Made by a program: the position numbers and the translations under genes. The notes beneath the pieces are model-generated. The model did not search any database and was not told where the DNA came from. It saw only the letters and a program-made list of their open reading frames with translations. From positions 1,700,726-1,764,725 of the forward strand of contig UYJD01000004.1 of the NCBI GenBank assembly GCA_900618795.1: DNA of 64,000 nt, written 5' to 3'. This stretch comes from Cyanodermella asteris (Eukaryota; Ascomycota; Lecanoromycetes; Ostropales; Stictidaceae). Of the stretch, positions 42,388-53,954 are shown piece after piece. The first letter of the stretch is position 1; every line of letters starts with the position of its first letter.

Positions 42388-43686
42388 TCAAGACAACTCC
42401 ATGTTTTCCCTCACTTTCAGAATATGCTCTACCTCCGCATCGGCAGCCTCGAGAACGTGCTCAGGTTCGTACTGTGGGATCCAACCGATCTCGCGCCCAT
42501 GCTTCGGCGTATACGTGCAACTAGATGACGCGTCAGTAATGAGCTGATGCTGTTAGCACATGTTTAAAAACATACTGCCCAGCAATTTTGAACTCGACCT
42601 GCTCCGGCGGGAAATTGAAGACCGAAGCCGCCGCACGAAGGTCGTCCTCGCTCGCAGGTTGTACGTCGCTGCTTGCGATCTTTCCACGCTTGACTAAAGC
42701 TACAGCCATTGCCGTGTAGATGTCGTGCCATGCGACAGAACCCGGGGATGCGAGGTAGAAGCCGTGCTTTCCATGGCCGGGGTTTTCGCCCTCAAGAATT
42801 CGTCGCAGCAAGTGGAGATATAAGCCGGTTGTATCCTTGACATGACAAACTGGCCACATCTGACGGAAGTCAAATCACAGTGCCTGTCGAGAGCTGCGGG
42901 ATACTCACTTGCGTCTTTGGTCCCAGACTGAAAACTCGACCCGCGGCAAGGGCCGCCTTGACCAGATCCACTGTCTGGATCGAGATCGTTTTGCCAAAAC
43001 CTTCTCCTTTCCCGTCTGTGTTTGTCTCTCAGTATAGGCTCAACGGTAGTCGTCGCATGCTCGGTCGTGGGATCACTCACACACTGTGCATGGACAGAAG
43101 ATATAGGTTTGAACGCCAACTTCAGCGGCCAGATCAATGACAGCAATATCAGTGTCCACGACACCTTGAGCTATTTTGAACTTTGCCTTCTGCGCTTTAT
43201 GCACCTCATAAATCGAAGGCTCTGAGTCCACGAATGGTCGATCGGTCGGAGCGCCAGCCAAATCGGAGAAGTTCTTCGTGCCCGAGGTCTAAAACCGCTC
43301 AGCATTGGAAAGCACAGTCATATCCCTTGTTGATTCTCACTACCGTGACTTACGTAAATGAAGTGAACGTCTCGTCCCGTTGCGGCCTTTACTTTGGCTA
43401 AGCCTCTGATGAGCGCTGCCTGGCTGCGAAACATGAAGGGCCCGATCATGTAGCCCACGACACTGATATCATTACTGACAAGTGCATTGGCTACAGCAGA
43501 ATCATCATCGAGATCAATACTGATCGGCTTGAATCCGTATTTCTTTACGGCCTCCTCTTGCTCGGGCTTGCGGACTAAAGCGTAGACGCTGCCATAGAGG
43601 CTGTCCAACTTTGCGGCGTGCCAATTGGCAAGAATGGTCCCACCGAGGTAGCCAGACCCACCGGTAATCAGTATATTGTGCTTCAT
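42388..43686 (-). CDS. NAD-dependent epimerase/dehydratase family protein (extended SDR)
   Basis: Rossmann-fold oxidoreductase/epimerase. Five exons: 43686-43354, 43288-43081, 43015-42909, 42859-42576 and 42520-42388; introns of 65, 65, 49 and 55 bp all have GT..AG ends with matching phases. They give 354 residues. Seen: the glycine-rich NAD(P) motif TGGSGYLGG (about 7-15), a YEVHK (YxxxK) catalytic pair in exon 2, and the conserved FCPCTVYGKGEGFGK, rebuilt across the second intron, which resembles the P-x-x-VYG block of NAD-dependent epimerases. The C-terminal LEAADAEVEHILK helix closes the protein. Substrate unknown. It shares a 673-bp divergent promoter with TCF25. Confidence 0.87.
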
Positions 43687-44359
43687 GGTAGATCCTTGAG
43701 ATGGAGGTTCCAGGAAAAATGGGACGAACAAACGTGCACAATTGCAGAACAGCCTGGACTTGAGGGGGATTTCAGTAACCAGTAGACTTGGTATCGCTTG
43801 TAGCGTCCGATAAGCACGCAATCTCGTCCATCACCAAAGTAGCTCAGGTTCCACGACAGAATGTAGATCAGCGGCAGGTCATTATAAATCAGTCCCTGAG
43901 AGATACGGGTCACGCTGCTTTGGAACTAGAGCGGATTTCCCCGGGCGCAGAGTGCCGACAAAGCTCGTCCTCTTCTCGCGTGTAAGCGTATTTCAGCAGC
44001 ACTTTCTGTGATCAAGTGTCTGTGTCAGTGGCAAGAAAGGTGTTGGTCTCGTGAAGTAGATAATCTAGTTGTGCCCTTGGGGAGGAACAGGCTGAGGGTG
44101 AGGCGTTTCTTGGTCAGCTCGAGCCTGATTACATAAGCGCTTCGCTGCCGTTGCGTTTCACCTGCAAAGGATGCGTCATCGCAGTGAATTCGCGCCTGCT
44201 GAAACTGAATCTCCGATGGGCTGTTTGAAGTCAGTCTACACCTGATTTGCTTGCCAAACATGCTTCAAGCTGCACTTTTTGTTCAACGCAATCTAACTTA
44301 GCTCGGCACATTTCCTTGTAATTTAGTCGCAATCACAGATCTACGACGTACATCACAAA
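43687..44359. other. Divergent promoter region of epimerase gene and TCF25
   Basis: 673 bp between opposite starts; no conserved element recognised by eye and no additional gene. Confidence 0.5.
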
Positions 44360-46924
44360 ATGTCATCCCGCGCCCTGAGGCGCCTCCAGCGCGAGCAGGA
44401 AGAGGCAAAACTTGCCCAGCAAGCTGACGAATCTGAGGAAGAGGAACAGGATTTGCCCTCGCTAAGGCCTGCTCGGAACAGTGCTTTTACACTGTTGAAT
44501 GATGCCGATCATGACGGCGAGGAAGACGATGAGGGGCTAGATGATGCTCCGCCAGATGAAGATGAAGCGGAAGCTACCAACCCACAGCCTATGACCGCGT
44601 CGAAAGCGCCGAAAAAACAAAAGAAAAAAAAGAAGAAGAAGGCGAAGGGCAAAGCTCCCGTGGAAGAGGTCGTCAGGGGTGATGAATCGGAACTGGACGA
44701 AATCGACAAGGCGCTGAAATCACTGAAAGCGTCCGAAAACCATCATCGTAAGACTGTGACAGCTGACGACCAGAGGCCGCCTGAAGAACTAGCCAGACTC
44801 TATACACTCTTAGCTGTCGATAAGGAAGATCTCAACGTACTCAAGGAGATGAGGCGACTATTCGGCAAAGCAGTCCTCGAGCAAGATGCAGATGAGGACC
44901 AGGCCCAAAGATCTCCTCGCGGCCAGCAGCAGCTCAACCTGGCTCAAGCTTTTTCAGCACGACATAGTACAGCTTCGCAGGGCAAAGGTTTGGAAAAGGT
45001 CGCGTTGAGACACAATGTATTCGTGCCCGGCAAGACGACCTGGCCAAAACTACCAAGTGGAGGCCTATCCATGGACCTTGTGGAGAAGCTGGACGATGGA
45101 ACTATCGAATTTCGCTTCGTGCATAAGCCGGAATACCAGCGAGCGCAGAGGAAGTTTGAAGAGGCGACGCGCACCCTCCAGTCCGACGCAATCATCGCGC
45201 TTGTGATCAAACAGCCCTATCATATCGCCACGCTGCTGCAAATGACCGAGATTCTGAAGCACCAAGGAGATCATTCTCTAGCCGGTGAATTGTGTGAGCG
45301 CGCACTTTTCAACTTTGGTCGGTCTGTACAGTCGACCTTCGCCAAAAGACTTGCCGAGGGCAGAGCGAGGATGATGTTCAGACGGCCGGAAAATCGTGAA
45401 TTCTGGCTGACAGTGTGGAAATATATCAGCACATGCGTCGAGCGTGGGACGATAAGGACAGCCTACGAATGGGCAAAATTGCTGTTGAGCATGGACCCGG
45501 AGGGCGTCGACGGGGACCCCTATAGGGTCCGGCTGATCATCGATCAGCTTGCCGTGCGATCCAACCAGCCGCAGCATTTCATTGATCTTGCAGATGAGAC
45601 GCACGTGATCGATTGGGGCCAGCATGCGGCGAACATTCGAATATCTGTCAGCCTCGCGCACTGGCAATTGAAAGAGATGGAGCAAGCCGAGCGGTGCTTA
45701 ACTGCATCGGTCAAAGATTACCCATGGGTGTTTGTTCGTCTATTTCAGGAGCTTGGTGTCGACAAGGTGCCGCCCTCAATCTGGGGTCAACAGCCTAGGA
45801 CGCCTTACGAAGAGTTCGAAACAGAATCATATGCACTGCGGGCGAAGGACATTTGGAAAGCACCAGAGAGGATCGCCTTTCTGCGCAAGGTCGTCGAGGC
45901 AGCGCCAAAAGCTGATCCGCCACCTCCTGATGCGAGTCATACAATCGGAATAAACGAAGCACGCCACGCACTTGTGTCAAACATACCTCGACTCATCTCG
46001 ACCCTGCCTCGTGAATTCACGAGCATGCAAACAACTTCCTCAGATCCTCTACCGCCTGAAGGCAACATGCCCGACTACGTCACGACAGCGACTGAACAAG
46101 ACATTGATGACGAAATGGACGAACTAGAGGAAGACGTCAGACGAGAGGCCCAAGCACAGGCTGGTGGCGGGGGCGGTATCGCAGGGTGGCTCGGTGCGGC
46201 TATCAATCGCTTCCTCTCAAGAAATCCCGACCAGCCTCTGCGTCCGGACGATTTACGGCAAGAACTCGAGCAGGCGAGGCGCGAAAACGCAACTTCAACC
46301 GGACAAGCACAAAGTCTTGGCGAAGAGCTCGGTATGGAGACAGTGACGGTACGTACGCCGGATGAGTACGATGCTGCCATGGCAAGCGGGCGGTTTCCGG
46401 TAGTCGCCGAGGATGCATCTGAGGATTTTCATCGCTTGCTGAATGAGCGAGAGGGCAATGACGGCGCACGAAATGTGAGAGAGGCGCAGCGTGAGGCCGA
46501 TAACGCTGCAAGAATTGCACTTCGGGCAGCAGAATTGCGAGAGGCTCAAGAGCGGCGGCAGGCTACGGTCGAAGACGATGAAGACGACGAAGACGAAGCT
46601 GAGACCGAAGGGGATGAGGACGAGGCTGCTACACCAGCCCCTATCGAGGCGTATGATGAAGACGCAAACAAGCGATGGTTGGCTGGTAGAGGTATGTTTG
46701 CGGTCAAGGACTTTGTTGCTGCGCGCGGTACCGACGAGGAAGTTTGGAAGAACGACAGCGCCGAAGCCCTCAAAGTACCGATGGAGTACGTGGCTCGAAT
46801 GAAGATGCTACGGCAAGTAAGTAACCGCAACTGGATCTTGGATTTCGCATTGAAGCAGGGTGCTGGTGCGGAAACCAGTGCCATGATCAAAAGGCTGATC
46901 GCTTCTGACTTCAAGCCGCGATAA
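44360..46924 (+). CDS. TCF25: TCF25/RQC1-family protein
   Basis: Homologue of human TCF25 (NULP1) and yeast Rqc1, part of the ribosome quality-control complex that handles stalled nascent chains with the Ltn1 ubiquitin ligase. A single exon encodes 854 residues. The N-terminus MSSRALRRLQREQEE is characteristic. Acidic tracts alternate with a lysine block (about 86-103, KKQKKKKKKKAKGKA). The TCF25 domain spans roughly 190-530, with landmarks IEFRFVHKPEYQRAQRKFEE, PYHIATLLQMTEILKHQGDH, LCERALFNFGR and NREFWLTVWKYI. The C-terminal part is rich in acidic and Ala/Arg-rich helices and ends MIKRLIASDFKPR. The start is the first ATG of the frame with A at -3. Confidence 0.93.
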   Translation: MSSRALRRLQREQEEAKLAQQADESEEEEQDLPSLRPARNSAFTLLNDADHDGEEDDEGLDDAPPDEDEAEATNPQPMTASKAPKKQKKKKKKKAKGKAPVEEVVRGDESELDEIDKALKSLKASENHHRKTVTADDQRPPEELARLYTLLAVDKEDLNVLKEMRRLFGKAVLEQDADEDQAQRSPRGQQQLNLAQAFSARHSTASQGKGLEKVALRHNVFVPGKTTWPKLPSGGLSMDLVEKLDDGTIEFRFVHKPEYQRAQRKFEEATRTLQSDAIIALVIKQPYHIATLLQMTEILKHQGDHSLAGELCERALFNFGRSVQSTFAKRLAEGRARMMFRRPENREFWLTVWKYISTCVERGTIRTAYEWAKLLLSMDPEGVDGDPYRVRLIIDQLAVRSNQPQHFIDLADETHVIDWGQHAANIRISVSLAHWQLKEMEQAERCLTASVKDYPWVFVRLFQELGVDKVPPSIWGQQPRTPYEEFETESYALRAKDIWKAPERIAFLRKVVEAAPKADPPPPDASHTIGINEARHALVSNIPRLISTLPREFTSMQTTSSDPLPPEGNMPDYVTTATEQDIDDEMDELEEDVRREAQAQAGGGGGIAGWLGAAINRFLSRNPDQPLRPDDLRQELEQARRENATSTGQAQSLGEELGMETVTVRTPDEYDAAMASGRFPVVAEDASEDFHRLLNEREGNDGARNVREAQREADNAARIALRAAELREAQERRQATVEDDEDDEDEAETEGDEDEAATPAPIEAYDEDANKRWLAGRGMFAVKDFVAARGTDEEVWKNDSAEALKVPMEYVARMKMLRQVSNRNWILDFALKQGAGAETSAMIKRLIASDFKPR

Positions 46925-47336
46925 ACATCCCCGAACGGATCGTGTGACGGAAATGGGGGTTTAGATTTTGAAGTCATCAAATCTATGTTTTGGTTTCATA
47001 AACCATCATCTTCAGCTGCATGCGTTTCATGGAGTTCATTCTTCATATCACGTAGGACCGACGGCAGGATCCGGGCGGACGTCGACCGTAGAAGAGTGTG
47101 GTCGACGCTAGGACGTAAAAGGAAATTTGCAACCCAGTCCATCCCTGCCGCGTGACGTACACGACATTAAAACATCTCAGCTCAACGCGCTCAGGGCTTG
47201 CAACGCATGTCTCCCTTCACAATCATCCTGCGAGCTGTACTTCATCCACACCTGAATCCGTCTGCTGGTGCTCGGCGCTCAAAAGTTGCGCAGATCCAAT
47301 AATTCCAGCGTTCAACTGTACTTTTCATCAGCCATC
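46925..47336. other. Intergenic region between TCF25 and the reductase gene
   Basis: 412 bp; TCF25 terminator side and reductase leader. Nothing else seen. Confidence 0.5.
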
Positions 47337-48251
47337 ATGTCGATAATACCAGTCCTCCCAACCCTCCTCCCAGGCATCCTGCCACCTTCGAGAGAGACCT
47401 GGGGCTTCTCCCTCACCATGATGAAATACTTCCCCGTCGCCGCCTTCATCCAATTCTTCATCCCCTTCTTCGGCATGGGCAAGCACTCGGCCGACTCGCG
47501 CTTCAACCTCCCCGGCAAACTCGCCTGGGTCATGATGGAGATCCCAACTTTGATCATCGGCGGCTACGTCGCCAACACCGTTCCCGCGCTACTCGGCCTA
47601 CCGGGCGGTTTCAACGACTTGCCGGGGACGAACAAGCTGATTGTCGCGTTGTACATGCTGCATTACGCGAATCGTGCGCTCATCACGCCGATCCTGTTGA
47701 CGCCGTCCATGGCGCCGATTCACGTGGTCAATTTTTTGTGCGCCATGTCGTTCAACTCGGTCAATGCGATGGCTATCTGTGGCTGGGCTGCGGGGTACGG
47801 TGTGTTGTACAATTCCGAGTGGGCGGGCAGCCGCGAGCGGATCCTGATCGGACTCATGATTTTCTGTCTGGGCCTGTTCAGCAATATTCTGCACGAGGAT
47901 GAACTGCGCGAGATTCGCCGCAGGGCAAAGTGGGAGCAGGAGCAGAAGGAACGTAAGGCGATCGAGAAGGGCGAGCTGAAGGAGGGTGCCAAGTCTGAGG
48001 AGCGGGTCTACAAGATTCCTCAGGCGTTGGGGTTCTGGTGGGTTTTATACCCACACTATCTATCCGAGTGGATTGAGTGGGCGGGATTCTGGGTAATTGG
48101 GGGGTTGAACTTCGTACCGGCGAGGGCCTTTTTGGTGGGCGAGTTGGTGGCCATGTCGTTTCAGGCTTATTATGGGAAGAAGTGGTATCTGAAGAGGTTT
48201 GGGAAGGAGAATGTGGGGGATAAAAAGGCGGTGATTCCATTCTTGTTCTAG
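47337..48251 (+). CDS. Steroid 5-alpha-reductase family membrane protein
   Basis: Member of the 3-oxo-5-alpha-steroid 4-dehydrogenase C-terminal domain family, ER membrane enzymes that reduce a C=C bond next to a carbonyl with NADPH. A single exon encodes 304 residues. Several membrane helices are visible: YFPVAAFIQFFIPFF, AWVMMEIPTLIIGGYV, LIVALYMLHYANRALI, VNFLCAMSFNSVNAMAICGW and ILIGLMIFCLGLFSNI. The signature C-terminal block is present: a Tyr/Pro stretch WWVLYPHYLSEWIEWAGFW and then a final helix and YYGKKWYLKRFG. The ATG at 47337 (MSIIPVLPTLLPG) is preferred; the frame is open further upstream but without ATG. Substrate (sterol, enoyl or polyprenol) cannot be told from sequence. Confidence 0.88.
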   Translation: MSIIPVLPTLLPGILPPSRETWGFSLTMMKYFPVAAFIQFFIPFFGMGKHSADSRFNLPGKLAWVMMEIPTLIIGGYVANTVPALLGLPGGFNDLPGTNKLIVALYMLHYANRALITPILLTPSMAPIHVVNFLCAMSFNSVNAMAICGWAAGYGVLYNSEWAGSRERILIGLMIFCLGLFSNILHEDELREIRRRAKWEQEQKERKAIEKGELKEGAKSEERVYKIPQALGFWWVLYPHYLSEWIEWAGFWVIGGLNFVPARAFLVGELVAMSFQAYYGKKWYLKRFGKENVGDKKAVIPFLF

Positions 48252-48888
48252 AGAGCTGTAAGACCGATTTTGGTCTGTATTAAAGCACACTGAAAGGTGG
48301 CGGTCCGCAAGATGCATCTCCAACAGGAGTGCTGTGGAAATACCCATCTTGGTGGTTAGTGGCGAAGCGACATTAGCGGGCATGGTAAGGCATTTGACAC
48401 CCAGTAATAGTGGGGTAGGGGGCTTTCGGGTAGCCGCTCCAGGGAGCCTTCGGGACTTGCGGCCCTTGAGCTGCCACCTGAACTTGCGCGCCAGTCCTTT
48501 TCAGAACATCGAATTGATAACCTTTGTTCATGCAGCTACCACCTACTACTTGACGACCTTGAGACGACCTCCACAAGCAGCAAACCTGCTATGCTCGATC
48601 ATGCAGCACGCCTGTTTGTAAAGCACCACGCAATCAACTTCTGTTTCTGGGTGATGGCTGCTGATTGGGCTGTCACAAGCCAACCCCCGCCTGTCGCGAG
48701 GCTGTTCTGGGCAGCTCAACAAGGCTGAGAACCGCAAGGCTGGGATTTGAGGGGTCCCGCCAGCATACAAGGACAAGGCAAATGTCTGGTAGGACGTGGT
48801 AAGTGTCTGGTGCCCAGAGCAAACATTTACTTACTTTTGTCCGACGTCCCAAGCCCACTCTTCCGAAGTACAACTTGCTCTCAGCACA
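48252..48888. other. Intergenic region right of the reductase
   Basis: About 640 bp. No gene supported; short frames only. Confidence 0.5.
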
Positions 48889-49310
48889 ATGTCTGACGAA
48901 GGTTCCGCCGCTCCTGGCCTGTACGAGTTCCTGCCCGAAGGATCAATACGACTGCTCGAGCTCGAAGGGACTTGCTTGACCGGCAAAGATGGCGACAGGG
49001 TACGCGATTTGGCGATTTGTTGCACGTTGCGAACGGTCGCTGCCACTGATCTCCCGGAAAATCCTTACGCTGCGCTTTCGTATTGCTGGGGCTCTCGTCG
49101 AAATCCAAGATACATTATCTGCAATGGAAGCATCGTGGAAGCTACCAAAAACTTATTCGATGCTCTTCACCAGATACTTTTGCGCCCCGAACTCTCCTCG
49201 CGGTCACTGTGGATCGACGCAGTGCGCATCTGGGCTCGGACACGGTTTTGAAAATGGAAACTCATCGCAACCAGGACATGAAAAACGCTCACGGTGACTC
49301 TGGTTGAAAA
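48889..49310 (+). pseudogene. Broken HET-domain gene (N-terminal part only)
   Basis: A start MSDEGSAAPGLYEFLPEG leads into clear HET landmarks: SIRLLELEG, CCTLRTVAATDLPENPYAALSYCWG and RSLWIDAVRI, where an intact gene would read on through a CINQ-type block. The frame then ends and the rest of the domain (RxWTxQE block and C-terminus) is not found in order. It is a broken fossil with more than one interruption, or a very truncated gene. It is the third HET locus in the window and belongs to a different subfamily from the intact one at 40 kb. Confidence 0.65.
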
Positions 49311-50851
49311 ATCGAGTATCACGACACAGTGCTTTCAGCAAGAGGCGCTATAATACCGCTCTTTCCAAGGTTTGAATCTGATGCCTCTGACATAGATGCC
49401 GAGCTTGTGGCATTATATGAGCAGTTACCGTCATGCGTATCGTCAAGAGCGGATTGGTCATGAATTAATGTTCGACCCTGGAATTACCTAGTTTCGAGTC
49501 ACATCACTGCCAAAGAGGTCAATGGAACGAGCGTACACAAAGCTCTTCAGTCACACAACGCTGGGCTTTGTGACCGCAATCAACCGTTTGGTGCCGACCA
49601 ATTGCTCGAGAGCGTCGGAAAGAAACCGCGATTGCCAGCAGTTGAGATATACAGTAGCGGGTTCATCGCAAGATTTCCGGGTCGAAGATGAATCAGCTCC
49701 TCCTACCGCATTACCACGTGATTGAAAATACGATAGCGTATAGTACTCTCGAAACGTGTCGCGCGGCATCGTCCAATTTGAACCTGCACGCGACGTGAGG
49801 AACTATTCAGTCAATAGGAGATACAACGCCGGCAGGAAGAGGCTTGAATAGAGCTGTCTTCCGGACAGATTGAGGGCAGTTACTCCGGCGGCTTCAGCAG
49901 CGTCTTTAGCGACAAACTCGGCATACGCCAACCCCAGCGAGACGGAAGAGCATCTCATGGTTTTGGCACTTGGTTCTCCGCCGGATCTTTTGTGCAGAGT
50001 TGCCGGAGCTAGGCAGTAATTTTCAGAGTCCCACCCAACATAACAACGCTTTGCAAAACACTTGGCTGTTCGAATTGAGTCTCATAAGGACACGAACCGC
50101 GCAAGTTTTCGCATGCCCATCGAAGGGCTTCTGACAGCTACGCAGGTACCATTTCTGCCATTCGCTGCGTGTACGAGGTGGCCACAAGCCATACCGTAAT
50201 AGTGATTATCGGGCCCAGTCAGGCATGATCAGCGACGATTCTGCATGCTGGCACTTGCCAAGTCGTCAATGTCGCGCAGAAATTACCCTCGACACAGCAA
50301 GGAGTGTCGCGTGCCCATGGCTGATGAAGTTCAAGGGGCATGCAATGTCGCGTGCCTCCATGCCTCTTTCGAGCATTCTTCCAAGCCGAATGGTCGGCCA
50401 AGAGAAGTTGTCGCAACGGTAGACGTCAGAATGACCAATCGGAGCCGGCCGCGGGGATGCTTGAATGCGCCCAGACATACGACGGTGAAGATCCGCTGAC
50501 AACGAACCGAGCTTACTATCATTGCGGCAGCAAGGCTCAGCAGAAATATTCTGATGGTGTGCCGAAGCTTTCGTACTGTTTGCCATGCTTGGCTGGATGG
50601 TGAGATGGCTTCACTGACAGCTCCGGTTAGGATGAAACCATCTTGCCGTGCCGGACATGTCTCTGGATGGTGAGATGTCGTTGTCTTGGCCTGCATGGCC
50701 AGTGATACTCGCTTGACCTCTATTAAAATCGTCTCGTGTGCTTGATGCCAGCTTTGCTCTCTCATGTCACTCAGTTTCTCGTTTTTCTGCGATTTTGGTT
50801 TGGCGTGTTCACCCTGTCAGTTAATAAATTGTTCATTCTAGCCTCGCGAGG
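49311..50851. other. Intergenic region between broken HET gene and SYG1-type gene
   Basis: 1.5 kb. Part may be the unrecognisable 3' remainder of the broken HET gene. Frames of up to 144 codons (minus 50765-50331) lack motifs. The end holds the SYG1-type promoter. No gene called. Confidence 0.4.
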
Positions 50852-53800
50852 ATGAAGTTTGCAAGAGAGCTCGACGAAAACCTCGTCCCAGAGTGGCGAG
50901 CAAAGTACCTTGACTACAAGCAAGGAAAGCGAAAGACCAAAGAGCTTGCACGAGCGCTTGTAAAGGTCGAACGCGCTCAGCCCCAGCCCCATACGCCTTG
51001 GACTTCTGCCTTTCACAGCCATGGATTTGCCAGCATTCAGCCCTCTTCGACGAAGGAGCAGGCTTCTTCAAGCAAAGTCGAATTACTCCGGTCAGATACG
51101 CCCGAGCCCGACAATGCCAGCATTACAGCCTCTGATACCACCTTCAGCCGGGCCAACCGGCCTGCGTCCTTGAAGCTCAACGACTCCACCTTGTTGAGGG
51201 CAAGTCGTGGTCTATCGACTTCTGTGCCTGAGGTCAATGATACTAACGATGATAGCCATCACGTCTCGAGGCGGCGAAATGCAAGCGTCTCATTGCGTTC
51301 TGTTACGACTGGCGAAGATGACGAAGACTCCAAATCGGGCATTGGCAGAGCGCTGTCACCTCGCCATGTCCAATATCCACGACACCGCAATGCCCTGACT
51401 CCAGTCACCTCTACCTTCGGGCGCTTCATTTTGAACAGATTCCAGAGCAGTCGTGACCCTACGGCCACTCATGGCGGTGACATGCAAATGGTTCTGACTC
51501 GCGAATACGAAGACCGCCAATCCGAGTTCTTCGTCTTTCTTGACGAACAACTCGAAGAGGTGGAAGAGTTCTACAAGTCAAAAGAAGATGAAGCTGTCAA
51601 GAAGCTTGAGATCCTCAAAGATCAACTACACAAGATGCGCAACCTCCGTCTGCGACAGGCTCGAAAAGACAAGCGTACAAAGACACCTGAGAAGAAGAGC
51701 TCCAATGACCTTGAGAGGGGCGGCAAAGCCCAAAACGTCACCGTCATTGAGCTTCAGCGCATTACCACAGACGAGTCCAGCCATGCCTCCGATGGTGCGA
51801 GTGCTGGCGACATTACAGCCGTCGGCAAGCCCGGCGATGCATCATCACAACAAGCCGCCACCAAGGAGCCCCAATCCGACTTCGTCCGCCGCACAAAGGA
51901 CGAAAAGGTTCCCTGGAAGCGTGCCCAACGCCAGCTCAAGACAGCATTACAAGACTTCTACCGCGGCCTCGAGCTTCTCAAGAACTACGAGTCCCTTAAT
52001 CGCGATGGATTCCGTAAAATCAACAAGAAATACGATAAGGCCGTCCAAGCTCGACCTGTGCTCCAATTCTTCCACAAAAAGGTCAGCCAGTCGTATTTTG
52101 TCCAGAGTGGCGTCGTCGACAACTGCATCGCTCAGGTCGAGGACTTGTACATGCACTACTTTGCCCACGGCAATAGGAAGATTGCGATTGTCAAGCTCCG
52201 CAGCCGCACACAGCGTGCGGAGGACTTCTCGAGTGCCATCTTCCGGAATGGTGCGCTTCTCGCTGCTGGGACGGTGTTTGCAATGGAGGGCTTCGTGTAT
52301 GCTGAAGAGATGGTGTTCGATACTTGGTCTGACCATAGCCCAGAGATCCGCGAGCAGGGCAAGTACCTGCTACAGATTTATGCTGGCTTCTTCCTTGGTA
52401 TCTTGCTGTTTCTGTTCTTCTGTGTGGATGCGTACATCTGGACGAAGAACAAGATCAACTATACGTTCATCTTCGAGTTTGATACTCGGCACAGCCTTGA
52501 TTGGAAGCAATTGGCAGAGGTAGGTCTCGATTGTTGGAAGGAGCTGGTTCCTGGAGACTGATGCTTACTAGATCCCTTGTCTCCTCTACTTCCTGATGGG
52601 CCTCTTTTTCTTCTTGACATTTATCCCTCATACGCCGGATGTCATGTTCGTATACTGGCCTGCGATCCTCATTGTTGTTTCAGTCTTCATCGTCTTCATG
52701 CCTTTCCGCACTTTGTACTGGCGTAGCCGTAAATGGTGGGCGATATCAAACGTAAGCTGCGACTCCTAATTTCGAACCTTTGACGTCGCTAACAACTTTC
52801 AGTTCCGCATGGCAACCGCTGGTATTTTCCCCGTCGAGTTCCGCGACTTCTTCCTCGGCGACATGTACTGCTCCCTTACCTACCTCTTCGGCAACATCGA
52901 GCTCTTCTTCTGCTTGTATTCCAACCACTGGACTGATTTACCAGCATGCAACGCCAGCAACAGCAAGACGCTCGGCTTCCTCTCCGCCGTGCCTGCCATC
53001 TGGCGTGCCCTGCAGTCGATCAGACGGTACATGGACTCGAAAGCTGCCTTCCCTCACCTGGCAAACTTTGGCAAGTACAGCGTATCCATCATCTACACCG
53101 CAAACCTCTCCTTGTACCGTATATATCGTCACCCAGGCTTCTTCTGGGCCTTCTTCACCTTCGGTATCATCAACAGCATATACTCGAGTCTGTGGGACAT
53201 CTTCATGGATTGGCATCTGATGGATCCGAATGCGAAGCTGCTGCGCAAGACGAGGGGTTTCAAGAGTGACTGGGTCTACTATGCGGTCATGGTCATCGAT
53301 CCGATCTTGCGATTCAACTGGGTCTTCTTTGCTATTTTCCCGAGCCATCACCAGCATTCCGCCGTCACGCAGTTCATGGTGGCATTGTCAGAGGTCGTTA
53401 GGCGTGGCATATGGACCATCTTCAGGGTCGAGAACGAGCATTGTACGAATGTGATGAAGGGACGGGCAAGTAAAGATGCGGCCTTGCCATACAGCACCGA
53501 AGATTCAGAGGCAAAACCCAAGAGCAAGAGTCAGGGATCGAGCACGCGTAGCACGTCATCAGGTCCCTACTCTCCCGTCGACTTTCCGGAAGTCTCTGGT
53601 TCCGAAATACAGTCCGGCCGCAGTACACCTCCAAAAGTGGATCTGGAAGCAGGGGCAGGCATTCTGAGCCCGAATACGCTCAAGAGGCATCAGATTGGTC
53701 AGCTGACCGGCGGTCTTGGGATGGAAGCATCTTTTTACCATATCCTTGAAAGGCTGGGCGCAGCCATAGAGGAACATTCGGAGGACTTTGAGAGGAGACG

Positions 53801-53954
53801 CCGACCACGGACAATAATTGGTGGTGAGATCGGTGGTGAGGAAGTGAGGCCCCGAAATGGTGGGACTTATGATGATGATGATGTTTGGGACCAGTGGGAG
53901 AGGGACAGTCTGAATAATTCAAGCACAGCCGGAAAGAATAGACATAGCGATTGA
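50852..53954 (+). CDS. SYG1: SPX-EXS protein, SYG1/XPR1 family phosphate exporter
   Basis: Family members export inorganic phosphate and sense inositol pyrophosphates through the SPX domain. Exons 50852-52519, 52572-52751 and 52803-53954, with 52- and 51-bp GT..AG introns in phase 0, give 999 residues. The SPX domain begins at residue 1 (MKFARELDENLVPEWRAKYL) and continues after a long disordered Ser-rich insertion (about 70-205) with EYEDRQSEFFVFLDEQLEEVEEFY. Its C-terminal helices include YRGLELLKNYESLNRDGFRKINKKYDK, carrying the basic inositol-phosphate-binding surface. Membrane helices follow, with the EXS region in exons 2-3 (SNFRMATAGIFPVEFRDFFLGDMYCSLTY, and a WALIRSIRRYMD-like segment reading WRALQSIRRYMD). 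The C-terminal tail is disordered. Confidence 0.93.

Noticed and set aside
51540-52523. 327-codon plus-strand frame inside the SPX-EXS gene
   Set aside because: Same-strand frame shadow; Ser/Arg-rich and without any conserved motif.
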